Of a stretch of DNA of 64,000 nucleotides, positions 15,801 to 26,706 are shown one piece after another. The stretch is from Hydrogenophaga sp. 2FB (GTDB taxonomy: Bacteria; Pseudomonadota; Gammaproteobacteria; Burkholderiales; Burkholderiaceae_C). Each line of letters starts with the position of its first letter. The stretch's first letter is position 1. The notes beneath the pieces are model-generated. The model saw only the letters and a list, made by a program, of their open reading frames with translations, was not told where the DNA came from and ran no database searches. Location of the stretch: the NCBI RefSeq assembly GCF_005503365.1, contig NZ_SCML01000013.1, forward strand, positions 1 through 64,000. Direction: 5' to 3'. The translations under genes were made by a program, and so were the position numbers.

Positions 15801-17708
15801 AGCGTGAAAGCGGTGCGGGCGCAGGCCGTGGCCGCACCCCCACCGGCACCCGCGCCCGCGCCGCGCGCGCTGGCCATGAACTTCGGCACCGTCGCCATGG
15901 TGAGCAACGTGCAGCAGGTGCGCCAGAGCAGCCAGATGGTGCTGCTGCAACCACCGCGCGCGCCGGTCAACATCGTCTATGCCAACCCGGTGGTGGGCCT
16001 GGCCGAGGTGCGCACGGCGGCCATTGCCGACCGCCTCAAGCAACCGCCGTCCACCGAGGCGCGCGACTACGCCTTGTCCAACCGCCACCGCACGGTGATG
16101 GCCTTGCTCGATCTGTTGCAGAACTTCACCGACGAGGACAACGGCGAGCCGCCCGCGATGTTGAAGAACTTCCCCATCAGCGGTCTGAAGGGCGACGCCT
16201 TCGTGCCCAGCGCCACCGACCTCGTGCGCCCGCTCGACTGGTTCCTGGGCAGTGGTGATCGCCAGGCGATGCTGCTCAAGCCGCCGCCCACCGCCGATAC
16301 CGACGAAGCCGTGCTGTTCACGCAAACCGTGGCGCTGTCGGACAACACCATTGCCATCCTGCGCCAGCTCGAAGGCCGCCTCACGCTCTACCGCACCGCG
16401 CTCACGCGCTGCGAACAGGTGCTGGCGCAGATGCAGTCGCAACTGCAGGTGGCGGGCCAACGCCTGCGCGCGGCCGAAGAGCGCCTGGCCGAAGCCCGGC
16501 ACGACGTGGGCGTGGCGCGCGCGCTGCTCGACGAAGAAACCGCGCGTGTGCTGGCCATCAACCAACGCCGCGCGCGCGTGCTGGCCGAAGAGGTGCAGTA
16601 CCTCGCCTTCGTGCGCCCGCGCGAAACCGCCAACGGCACCAGCGCGCCGCGCCGCGTGCTCGATCCGGGCCTCATGGACGCGCCCGTGCCGGCCTGCCTG
16701 CGCGAGCACAACGATGTGCCCGACGAACTCGACGAGATGCTCAAGGTGCTGCGCGAAGCACCCGCGTCGCACTTCGTCGGCGCGCCGGCCATCCTGCAGA
16801 AGATCGACCGGCCCGAGCTGTTGTTGCGCACGCTCAGGAGCGCGCAGTTGCGCAGCACCGTGATCACCCAGCGCGCCGCGCCGGTGGTGAGCGCGGGCAC
16901 CGGCAAGCTGGGCGTGCACATCGGACAGATGCTGCAGCGCCAGACGCAGGCCGTGAGCGTGCGCGCCGAAGCCGTGCAGCGCATCGACCTGCAACGCCTG
17001 TCCAGCGCCACCTGGCAAAGCGTGCAGCGCGAAACGCAGGAGGTGATCTCGCTTGGCGACATCATCGATGGCGACCACGGCAAGGGCGAGGTGGCGCGCC
17101 GCGCGAGCGAACTCTTCGAGCGCATCGCCGGCGTGTGCGCTTGCCTGCACGCCGAGTTCTCGGGCGTGTTGCCCTCGATCCGGCTGGACTGGGCGGAGGT
17201 GATGTCGCAGTTCGACGACGCGCCCAACCTGCGCAACCTCGGCACGCTGCCGCGCTGGAGCGAGATCGGCTACGTGGACCGCAAGCAGATGCAGGCCTAC
17301 ACCGACTTCCTGTTCGCCCAGGTGCCCGCCAACAACACCACCGCGGTCGCGCTCATCAACGACGTGGTGCGCATGGCGCTGCTGCTGGCCAGCCACGCGC
17401 CGGTGGGCCGCATCGTGGCCGGGCGCTTGCCGCGCCCCGTCACGGCGGTGCGCGTGGGCAGCCGCATCCCGCTCACCGCGCTGGACAACAGCCGCCTGCG
17501 CGTGGGCATGCAGGCCATGATCTACAAGGCCGACAAGCTCATGGCGCGCGCCACCGTGGAAGACGTGGGGCAGGGCGAGGTGTCGGCGCGTCTGGTGCAC
17601 ACCAGCAGCGTGCAGATCGACCTGGACGTGGACGTGCGCGTGCACTTCGACCAGACCCAGGTGCTGAGCGCGTCGCCGCTGCGCGGGTTGAAGCTGTTCC
17701 CGTCGTGA
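12885..17708 (+). CDS. Giant eCIS-associated protein, paralogue 3 of 3, with two lectin-like repeats
   Basis: This 1607-residue protein carries the shared module at ~32-114 (RPNLFAGRAL, AGVVRGLEV, SGEDVMLARR), then a cysteine cluster DPCDRCPC near 185-192. Two similar ~150-residue beta domains follow at about 503-650 and 688-841. Each has GGGHV...HxHxxxGA, a RAYWGE strand and LNGMAFTLFDGRAAFG or LNGIAFSLFDGCAAFG, resembling concanavalin-A-like or LamG sandwiches. Residues ~1160-1240 are a coiled coil; the C-terminus is beta-rich. It starts at a GTG with GGGAGAACC upstream. Size and lectin-like repeats suggest a fibre- or surface-like particle component, which is inference. Confidence 0.75.
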   Translation: MSIERIDKPLQGERVVALSPEDATLAATDWLRRPNLFAGRALTAPTLQGRQRWQAGRIAQRGQALTAGVVRGLEVFAVRDAGDPRLLIEPGQGLSLSGEDVMLARRAECRLLDLPVVAPSAWLVPQEGEEGEQATGLGIVHPRSVPNELTLADLRESAGDRLPRVGVLVLQPITVARSDANPNDPCDRCPCSDGESSDASVDSFEDWRTADGARLLWYPWPVEWRALPATTLRLRNALAHAVFDAEAVLPHGQALPWEAWGVPIALVGLDDGFIPRWVDRASVVRQGGRAREERLQLLPDGLAPGGGVIGLAANSRLPALWQARIEQFAQQIADMGAPLPAPEVLADPFLRLPPCGLMPTSALDLSKVLDQPTLSSPFFPPGFELDAVPVPMEQLDLAMREAAPLAAFDMSAPERLRLLVPVTQASWEPRLLHRETVAPEFQETVDAFVLRRARELGGRQGLRREQALLHRALTGRVLQVPEPADDPLALEPENLSPWGPPPVGGGHVSALRAGAHRHFFDGATQTFTPSASELLMAWVCIDPDHPPRSLMLEWRDANGWEHRAYWGEDLLPAGRPNTGAHPFKVAAHYHVGPLPEAGRWLRLELAAGLVGLAGRALNGMAFTLFDGRAAFGISGARSGAVERAWFGHLLPTGARTDGDEAWELLSHNDLWAPFEINDGIVPTVTTTVPAGGGHVEPATPGVHQHYLEGASATLNTITASDNLFVWVYLDPNEPPRELMIQWKLGADWNAQGRRAYWGENLIGWGVDGTPSRLRQGGLPALGRWQRLEVAASAVNAVGQTLNGIAFSLFDGCAAFGACGKIPQAVPGQVGDRVESVWFAGAPPAGAVQAPPFQWIGALDMIEPTPAARVGQSSAVASLLADPALAPLSERERAQLPLRGLEGFMAYLRARADRADDITDFGFTHMQVDMHRVRQMMMSTADASRLAISPALAAIAKSDSAITVQAQIKEYIGSVKAVRAQAVAAPPPAPAPAPRALAMNFGTVAMVSNVQQVRQSSQMVLLQPPRAPVNIVYANPVVGLAEVRTAAIADRLKQPPSTEARDYALSNRHRTVMALLDLLQNFTDEDNGEPPAMLKNFPISGLKGDAFVPSATDLVRPLDWFLGSGDRQAMLLKPPPTADTDEAVLFTQTVALSDNTIAILRQLEGRLTLYRTALTRCEQVLAQMQSQLQVAGQRLRAAEERLAEARHDVGVARALLDEETARVLAINQRRARVLAEEVQYLAFVRPRETANGTSAPRRVLDPGLMDAPVPACLREHNDVPDELDEMLKVLREAPASHFVGAPAILQKIDRPELLLRTLRSAQLRSTVITQRAAPVVSAGTGKLGVHIGQMLQRQTQAVSVRAEAVQRIDLQRLSSATWQSVQRETQEVISLGDIIDGDHGKGEVARRASELFERIAGVCACLHAEFSGVLPSIRLDWAEVMSQFDDAPNLRNLGTLPRWSEIGYVDRKQMQAYTDFLFAQVPANNTTAVALINDVVRMALLLASHAPVGRIVAGRLPRPVTAVRVGSRIPLTALDNSRLRVGMQAMIYKADKLMARATVEDVGQGEVSARLVHTSSVQIDLDVDVRVHFDQTQVLSASPLRGLKLFPS

Positions 17709-17729
17709 ACCAGCCACGACTACCCCACC

Positions 17730-19199
17730 ATGACCACCGCTGACCGCACCGTGCACCACCTGCGCCTGCGCGCGCCGAACGCGCACGCGGCGCGGCAAGC
17801 CGTGCACCGTCTGGAAGATGCGCTGCGCTGCGCCAGCCTGCCCGATGCCGGCGAACGCGTGCTGCTGGTGCGCCGGCTGCACCTGGGACCGTTGCCCCAG
17901 GGCCTGTCGTCGCAAAGCCTGAGCTTGTTGATCGAGCAGCGTGTGGCGGCCGTGGGCGGCGCGTGGGTGCATGGCGATGACGACGCGCGCGCGGCGCGCA
18001 GCGACGCGGTGTTTTTTCCCAACCGCCTGCACGCCGCCACATCCGCCTTGCGCCGCCGCGCGTTGGGCGAGCGCCTGGACGCATGGCACTGGCCGCTGGC
18101 CCTGCCGGACGTGGACGTGCATGCCGAGCCGACCGAATTTCTCTCACAGTTGCTGCACAGCGTGCAACAGTGGCCCGAGGCGCCGGTGGCCATGGCCGCG
18201 TTGGCGGACCATGGACAGCCCGAGGTGCGGGACTGGTGGGCGGCGCATGCGCCGGCCGAGTGGCGCGACCACCCCGGGGCACGGGTACCGCGTGCGCGGG
18301 CCCGCCAGCCAACACCCCACGACGCGGTGGCGCAAGCTCCGGCCGGGCCCCGTGCGGCCATCACACACCGTGGCGCCGACACGCCCGCCGCGGTGGATGC
18401 GTCGGCAGGCCCGAGGCCAGACGCGCATGAGGCCCCATTGCCATGGGCCTCCACGGTGCAAACACCCCCGCATGCGGACCCGTTGTCAGCGGGGCTGGCC
18501 GGGGACCGTGATGGCCCGTTGAACAGCCCCGCCCGCGGGGTGGAGCGCCAGGGCGTGGCGCATGCGGGTGAACGCGACACCGTGCACACGCGGCAGACAC
18601 CCGCGCCGCCACCGCCGCCCGAACCGGCCTTCGCCATGGCGGCCGCGCGCGCCCAAGCCGCGGGCGCCGCGATCGCGGCGGCCCACGCGCCCGTGCCCAT
18701 GGACGCCTTCGCGCGCCACGCCGTGCCCGACACATCCGAGGACGGAGTGCTGCTCGAAACCCGGGCCGGTGGCCTGCTGTTTCTGTGGCCCTTGCTGCAG
18801 CGCGTGGGCTTTGCCGAATGGGACGCCGCGCACCCCGACGCGTGGATGGCCCCGCAGGTGTTGCGTGTGGCCTTGCAGCGCCTGCGCGTGCCGCCCGACG
18901 ACCCAGCGTGGGCGCTGCTCGACAGCCTGCCCGCCGCGCCGGAACCCGGCGCCGAACCCGACGGCGCGGCGTGGCTGCGCCGCTGCCGCCGCTGCGCGCG
19001 CCGCATGTGGCAGATCGGCCTGGCCAGCCTGGTGGTGCGGCCGGCGTGGCTGCATTGGAGCGACACCCACATCGACGTGCACTTCCGCCCCCCGGACGCC
19101 GACCTGCGCGTGCGCCGCGCGGGGCTCGACACCGACCCCGGTTGGGTGGACGCACTGCAACGCGTGGTGGGTTTTCATTTCGACCGCGAAGACCTTTGA
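17730..19199 (+). CDS. Contractile injection system tape-measure-like protein
   Basis: In this 489-residue protein, residues 1-80 (HHLRLRAPNAHAARQAV ... GERVLLVRRLHLGPLPQGL) follow the pattern of the CIS_TMP family N-terminus, where a strand with a regularly spaced Leu helix precedes an IDRLELDLG-like element. A Pro/Ala/His-rich linker spans ~185-300. A second conserved part at ~340-365 (VLLETRAGGLLFLWPLLQRVGF) matches the NAGLVLLxPFL-type motif of the same family. The C-terminus (DIDVHFRP... RRAGLDTDPGWVDAL) also looks conserved in eCIS loci. Tape-measure proteins set particle length. The assignment is by pattern; the protein is short and the linker is unusual. Confidence 0.55.
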   Translation: MTTADRTVHHLRLRAPNAHAARQAVHRLEDALRCASLPDAGERVLLVRRLHLGPLPQGLSSQSLSLLIEQRVAAVGGAWVHGDDDARAARSDAVFFPNRLHAATSALRRRALGERLDAWHWPLALPDVDVHAEPTEFLSQLLHSVQQWPEAPVAMAALADHGQPEVRDWWAAHAPAEWRDHPGARVPRARARQPTPHDAVAQAPAGPRAAITHRGADTPAAVDASAGPRPDAHEAPLPWASTVQTPPHADPLSAGLAGDRDGPLNSPARGVERQGVAHAGERDTVHTRQTPAPPPPPEPAFAMAAARAQAAGAAIAAAHAPVPMDAFARHAVPDTSEDGVLLETRAGGLLFLWPLLQRVGFAEWDAAHPDAWMAPQVLRVALQRLRVPPDDPAWALLDSLPAAPEPGAEPDGAAWLRRCRRCARRMWQIGLASLVVRPAWLHWSDTHIDVHFRPPDADLRVRRAGLDTDPGWVDALQRVVGFHFDREDL

Positions 19200-19207
19200 G
19201 GCCGGCC

Positions 19208-21132
<1,925 letters not shown>

Positions 21133-21142
<10 letters not shown>

Positions 21143-24100
21143 ACGCGCTCGGTTCGTCGTCGCGCCGCGATGCGATGGCCACGCGCGCGGCAGCACGGCG
21201 GCGCGTGCTCGAGCCCTTGACGGAGCGCGTGACCAGCGGCGCGGCGCACGGCGTGGCCGACCTGCCGGCCCCCGAGAGTCTGCCGCGTTACCTGGAACTC
21301 GGTGGCGCAGCCGAGCCCGAAACGGTACAAGCCACACTCTCCGGAGAAGGGGTTGCTGCCCCTTCCCCCTCTGGGGGAAGGCTGGGATGGGGGCAGGCGA
21401 GCCAACCAGATCAATTCCCGCGTGCCCCCACCCCAACCCTCCCCCAGGAGGGGAGGGAGTCAGAGGATGCGATGGCCGCGCACGAAACCACGCATGCCGT
21501 CGAAGCAGAAACCGAAGCCGATACCGGCTCGACCGACACCATCGAAATGCTCGACGACGGTGGCAGTCCCGTGGCGATCCTCGACGGCGAAGACGAGATC
21601 GAACTGCTGGGCGACGAGGCGCAGGAAGAAGACGCCGTCCTGCTCGACGACGCCGAAACCGCCGCCGAAGAAGCCGAAGGCGAAGCGGAAGCAGAAGCCG
21701 AAGAGGGCGGCGGTGAAAGCGAAGAAGCCGCCGCCGACGAGGAAGGCAACGCGGCGGAAGCGACCGAGGGCGAAGCCACCGCGGAAGGCGGCGGAACCGC
21801 AGAAGCCACCGCGGAAGGCGAGGGCGGCGAAGGCGACGCCACCGCCCTCGACGACACCGCGCTGATCGACGAAGAACTCGCCGAGCACGAACGCTGGGCG
21901 GGCTCCTTCGGCGACATGGGCACGGCCGGCAGCGACGACCGCGCACGCTTCCTGCTCGACCAGGCCGGGCAGGGCGCATCGGCCGGGTTCTGGGGCGGCG
22001 TGGGCATGGGCGCGGTGATGGGCGCGGCCGGTGGCGCGCTCGGCCACATCGCCGGGCGGCGCCTCGCCACGCTCGCGGTCTCGCGCGGTGCCACCGCCGT
22101 GCCGGTGCCGGGCCTGGGGCCGGCCATCGGCGGCGTGATGGCCATCGCCGGCCTGTTCACGCGCGACTGGGGCGCCTCGTTCGACACCATCGGCCGCGTC
22201 GGCACCGGTGAAGGCTACGAAGGCCTGGCCAACGACCTCGAAGGCATTGCCGAAGCGCTGGACATGGCCTGCACCTTCATGGACATCGTCGGTGGCATCT
22301 GCGGTGCCATCGCCGTGGGCATGTGGGTGGGTGCGGTGCTTTCGGGTGGCGCGCTCGCGCCGCTGGCGCTCACGCTCTCGGCGATCGGCACCGGCATCAG
22401 CCTGGCCACCACGGCGGTGGGGCTCATCATCAACATCGCCGTGCGCCCGGCCGTCACCGCCTTGCGCGCCATGCACGCGTTCGAGACACAGGGCGACCCG
22501 GCGGCGGTGGAAGCCGCGGGCGCCTCGCTCTCGTCGGCGGCGGCGCAACTCACCGGCGCTGCCGGTGGCGCACTGGGCGGTCGCGCCGGAGGCCACATCG
22601 GCACACGCGGCGGTGCGGGTCTGTACCGCGGTGGCCGCGCCCTGGCCGCGCGGCGCACCGGTGGCCGCCCTGCCATGAGCGCCGCCGCCGGCCCGGGGCC
22701 GCGCCTGCACGTGGAAATGCCCGAAGCGCCGGCTGTGCGACCGGTGGCTGCCGATGCGCCCGCCGCCAGCGTGCGTCCGGCCGACACGGCCACCCCCGCC
22801 ATCGATGTGCCCGCACCGATCACCCGGCCCGCCGATGCGACCCCAGCGGCAGTCGACCTGCCCGCCACCTCCATCCGCCCGGCCGACACCGGCACCGGCA
22901 CCGGCACACCGCCCGCAGCCCGTCCCGCCCGCGCACCCGCCGCGCGCGCGCCGGGTCGTCCCCGCTCGGGCGGCGCGCGGCCCATGGACACGCGCATCCA
23001 CAACGCCGAACTGCGCTCCGTGCGCGACCGCGCCGAAGCCCGCCTCGGCATCGAACTCACACCCGATCAGGTGCGCAGCCTGGAGATCCGCGAGAGCATG
23101 GCCGAGAGCGGCGCGGTGGGCCGGCCCGACGCCGACCTGCACAACCTGCCCGGCCCCGAGGCGCCCGCGCCCGCCGGGCGCGGCGACCGGCGCGCCTGGA
23201 CCCATCCGGACAGCACGCCCGGGCGACCGTCACCGGATCAGGCGCGTGTGGAAGGCAGCATCCGGCGCGAGGCCGCGGCCGAGTTCAACGCCGATGCGCG
23301 CGCCGCCGTGTTGGACGAAGGCCTGCACACCGCGTCGACCCTGGAGAGCACCAGCTACCTTTCGCCGCATCAGCGAGAAACCCTGGCAGAAGCGCCGGTC
23401 TCGCGCAGCGAGCGGCGCGACCTGCGGGATGCCGGTGAGCCCATCCCCGGCCGACTGCCCGACGACTTCCAGTTCCACCACCGCATGACCGTGCGCGACC
23501 ATCCCGAAGTCGGACACCGTGGCGCTGCTGGCGTGTCCCTGCCCGACCGCGTGCACCGCTTCGAAGAACATGGCGGCGACTACCGTGCCGAAATCGAACT
23601 GCTCGGCCCACGCGACCCCGGCGCGCTGGACCGGGGTTTTGGCAGCGTTCGCGAAGCCACACCCGGCGCGCGCACCCGGCACTCGGAAGTGGCTGCCGGT
23701 TTCACCTCGACCGGTGATGTGGACGCAGACATCCGCATTGAATACGGCAACTCGCACGACGCCAACCGGGGCATGGTGCGCACCGAACGCGCGCTGGCAC
23801 GCCTGCGCGCCGAGAACGCCGCCGCGCCGTCCGACAGCCGCACGCGCACCATCGCGCGCATGGAAGCCGAGCTGCGGGCCGCGCGCGATTTCGCGGGGCC
23901 GGGTCCGACGGGCCGCCGTGGCACATCGACCGCGCCTACGACAGCCGCGACCGCCGCTGCACCCGCGCCAACCAGCACCGGCAGCGGCCCCGCCGCCTCA
24001 TCGCCCCGCGCCCGCTCCACCACCGCGCCCGATGCCGGCAGCACCGCACCACCGCGTTACGCGTCCGACACCGAAACCGCGCGCACCAGCGACCGCGCCG

Positions 24101-25689
24101 CCGCCATGGCGCAGTACCACGACCAGATCCGCACCGACCCCAACCGCGAGTCCGGCGTGTGGCGCGGCGAAGACGGCACCTTCTACGTGATGCAGGGCGA
24201 CGCCGGTTCGGTCGCGCCACCGTCGTCCGCCGGTCCGCTCACGCTGGTCTACCACTCGCACCCCGTCGAAGCCGACGCCGCCTACCGCGGCCTCGTGTCG
24301 CAACCCTCGCAAGCCAATGGGGACTTCGGCGTGCTCGCCTACCAGCACGGCGAGAGCGGGGCGGCCGGCAGGCGCATCGAATCGGAGTTGCACTTTCCCA
24401 CCTACGCCCCCGACGGCACGCACGCGGGCTTTGGCGCGACCCGCTTCGCCTACGACCCCACCAGCCCCTTGCCCCTGCAGGTCAGCACCACCTTGCCCGG
24501 TGGCCGGGCCAGCACGCAGCGCTACGAATCGTTCGCCGACTACGAAGCGCGCACCGGCATCGTCGCGGGTGGCGACACACCCGATGCGTCCACCGCCGCG
24601 CGTGTCGAGGCCGACGCGCAACTCACCACCGACCGCGCCGCCGCGTCGCGCCGCATCGACGAAACCGCCGCCGGCCTCGCCGGCCGACGCGTGCCCGTGG
24701 GCGCGAGCGTGGGGCGTGACGAAGCGCGCAGCGCGGAAGCCGAGATGCGCGATGAAGGCGCAGCCGCCGCCACGGCTTCGACCCCGGCCGACCCGCACGG
24801 CCGTGGCCCGGCCTACGCGGTCAGCGTGGCCGGCCTCAACCCCGGCGAGTCGATGGAACTGCCCATCAACCCGGCCTACCCACCGCCTCCGGGCACCCCC
24901 GACCAGCTCGACGCCTTGCTCGAACAGGTCGACACCGCGCGCCGCACGGCCGACGTGTTGAGCGACACCGAAGACAGCATGGCCGCCAACACCGAGACCG
25001 AACTGGAACACCAGAGCGGTCTCGAAGAAGCCACCGTGGTGGGCGAAGACCTCACCGCCGAACGCGAGACCCACGCGGGCGAAGTGGACACCACCACCAC
25101 CGCCAACGACGACATGCTCACCCAGGCCGGCGAGGCCTACGACTCGCTGGGCAACAGCGCGCGCGAGGCGGGTGCATTGGCCAGCCTGGTCACCAGCCTG
25201 CAAGCCTTCCGGGGCATGGCGCATCTGTTCTCGTACCTGCCCGGCAGCCTCGGCGAAAGCGCCGAAACCGCGCGCGACGATTCCGCGCGCCTCATCGAAA
25301 CGCTCAACCGCGTGAGCGATGCCGACGCCGCGCAAGCCAACGTCGACGCGGGGCGCGAGAACATCGAAGGCGATGGCGAGCGCATCGACACCGTCACCAC
25401 CGAAGGAGAGACCACCGACACCACCATCACCGAAGGCACGGACGCGCTCGTCGAACTGCAAGCCACGAACGAAGCCAGCCTGGCCGAAACCCAGGCCACG
25501 CACGAGCAGGCCACCAGCGAGCGGCGCGCCGCCGAAGATTCCGAAAGCGATGCCCAGGGCGCGCATGACAGCCTGCTGGCCGAACTGCAGGCCTGGGCGC
25601 AACAACACCAGCAAGCCCGAGAGACCGCCGTGTCACAGGCGCTCGGCACCTACGAAGGGATGGGCCTGACGGCCAGGGAGATACCATGA
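21133..25689 (+). CDS. Very large composite eCIS-associated protein, candidate cargo/effector
   Basis: This 1518-residue protein starts at GTG 21133 (GGGAGG six bases upstream; GTG 21139 is the alternative). Layout: ~1-75 basic; 76-110 encoded by the palindromic repeat; ~115-240 very acidic Glu/Ala; ~285-450 Gly/Ala-rich hydrophobic helices; ~520-616 Pro/Ala/Thr linker. An HNH-like patch FQFHHRMTVRDHPEVGHRG lies at 779-797. A JAMM/DUF4329-like motif VYHSHP at 1039-1044 is followed by S1059 and D1064. A Thr/Glu/Ala coiled coil covers ~1256-1503. The mix of linkers, hydrophobic core and toxin-like patches suggests a loaded cargo or a polymorphic toxin. No complete catalytic domain can be confirmed. 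Confidence 0.7.
21359..21460 (+). repeat. GC-rich palindromic repeat, copy 2, inside a coding region
   Basis: The arms 21359-21394 and 21421-21460 are imperfect inverted complements of the same family as 587-690; the left arm is nearly the exact reverse complement of the right arm of that copy. Here the element is read through in frame as ~34 codons (SPSGGRLGWG ... PTPTLPQEGRE) of the large candidate cargo gene. This changes the protein between a basic N-terminal part and the acidic region. Confidence 0.8.
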
Positions 25690-26666
25690 ACGACTCAACG
25701 GTGACATTGCACGACGTGAGCCCCGAACAGCTGGAAGCACAAGCGCGCGAACGACTGGCGCAGGCCGATCTCGATGGTGCGGCCGGCCTGTTGCAGCAAG
25801 CCGCGCGCGACTGGGTGGTGTTGGACAACGCCGAGCGCGCGGGCACCTGCTGGCTGCTGGCCGCGTCCACGCTGCGTCTGGCGGGGCAGCTCGGCCCCGC
25901 GGGCGAAGCCGCGCGCAACGCGCAAGAGCTGGGCACGCTGCCCGCCGCCCTGCGCCGCGGTGTGGAGATGGAACTGGCCGAACAGGCCTTGGCCAGCGGC
26001 GACGCAGCACTCGCGCAGCGGCGCTTTGGCGCTGTGCTGTTGCGCCACGCCGAGCACCTCGATGGCCCCCTGCGCGCCGTCGTGCTGCAACGCCGCGCGG
26101 CGGCGGCCTCGGCTGCGCACGACGAGCCCAGCGCCGCGGACGACTTTTGCGCGGCGGCCGATCTGATGGAGCGGGGCGGCAAAACCGCGGACGCCGAAGC
26201 CGCGCGCCTGGCCGCGGCGGCATGCCTGTCCACCGTGGACCCTCAGCGCGCGGAAGCGCTCTGGCGCCAGGTGAACCAGCACCCGCCCCGCGACGGCACC
26301 GGCGCCGCGCGGCGCGGGCTGGTGGGTGGGCACATCGCCTTGCAAGGCCACGAACCGGCGCTGGCGCTGGCGCGCTACGGCGCGGCCCGGCAAGGCGCGC
26401 TCGACGCGCGCGACGCCGCCTCCTACCTCGCCGCATCCGTGCAATCGGCGAACCTGCTGGAGCAACAAGGACAACTGAACGACGCCTACGCCCGGCTGGC
26501 CTCGGCCTGGGTCACGCTGGGCAGTCTGCTCGGCCGCGAATCCGCGGCCACGCTGGTGCGGCCCGCCCTGCAAGGCCTGCGCGAGCGCTTGGGGCCCGAG
26601 GTGTTTCAACGGGTGAAGGACGGGTACGAGGCGGCACGCCGGCGCGTGCGCACGGCCGAGGACTGA
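25686..26666 (+). CDS. Helical-repeat (TPR-like) protein at the end of the eCIS operon
   Basis: This 326-residue protein is Ala/Leu/Arg-rich and entirely helical. It has repeated ~35-residue helix pairs (for example AQADLDGAAGLLQQAARDW, LRLAGQLGPAGEAARNAQEL, LASGDAALAQRRFGAVLL and PALALARYGAARQGALDARD). The A-x-x-x-G/A spacing is TPR-like. The ATG overlaps the stop of the large protein (ATGA), so the two are probably made together. It could be a chaperone or loading adaptor for the protein upstream; that is inference from overlap and fold only. It is the last gene in this direction before an unrelated LysR gene. Confidence 0.7.
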   Translation: MNDSTVTLHDVSPEQLEAQARERLAQADLDGAAGLLQQAARDWVVLDNAERAGTCWLLAASTLRLAGQLGPAGEAARNAQELGTLPAALRRGVEMELAEQALASGDAALAQRRFGAVLLRHAEHLDGPLRAVVLQRRAAAASAAHDEPSAADDFCAAADLMERGGKTADAEAARLAAAACLSTVDPQRAEALWRQVNQHPPRDGTGAARRGLVGGHIALQGHEPALALARYGAARQGALDARDAASYLAASVQSANLLEQQGQLNDAYARLASAWVTLGSLLGRESAATLVRPALQGLRERLGPEVFQRVKDGYEAARRRVRTAED

Positions 26667-26706
26667 GCAAAGACCGGGCGCAGACCGAGAAGCGTTCGAT
26701 GCGAGA

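Noticed and set aside
9402..18122. A 2906-codon open frame on the minus strand opposite the eCIS genes
   Set aside because: It is a mirror of GC-rich plus-strand coding sequence: His/Arg/Gly-rich with no motif, while the plus-strand proteins have recognisable domains.
18785..19207. N-terminal extension of the AAA+ ATPase into the tape-measure-like gene
   Set aside because: The ATG at 19208 starts right after the previous stop and the extension is Arg/Ala-rich shadow sequence.
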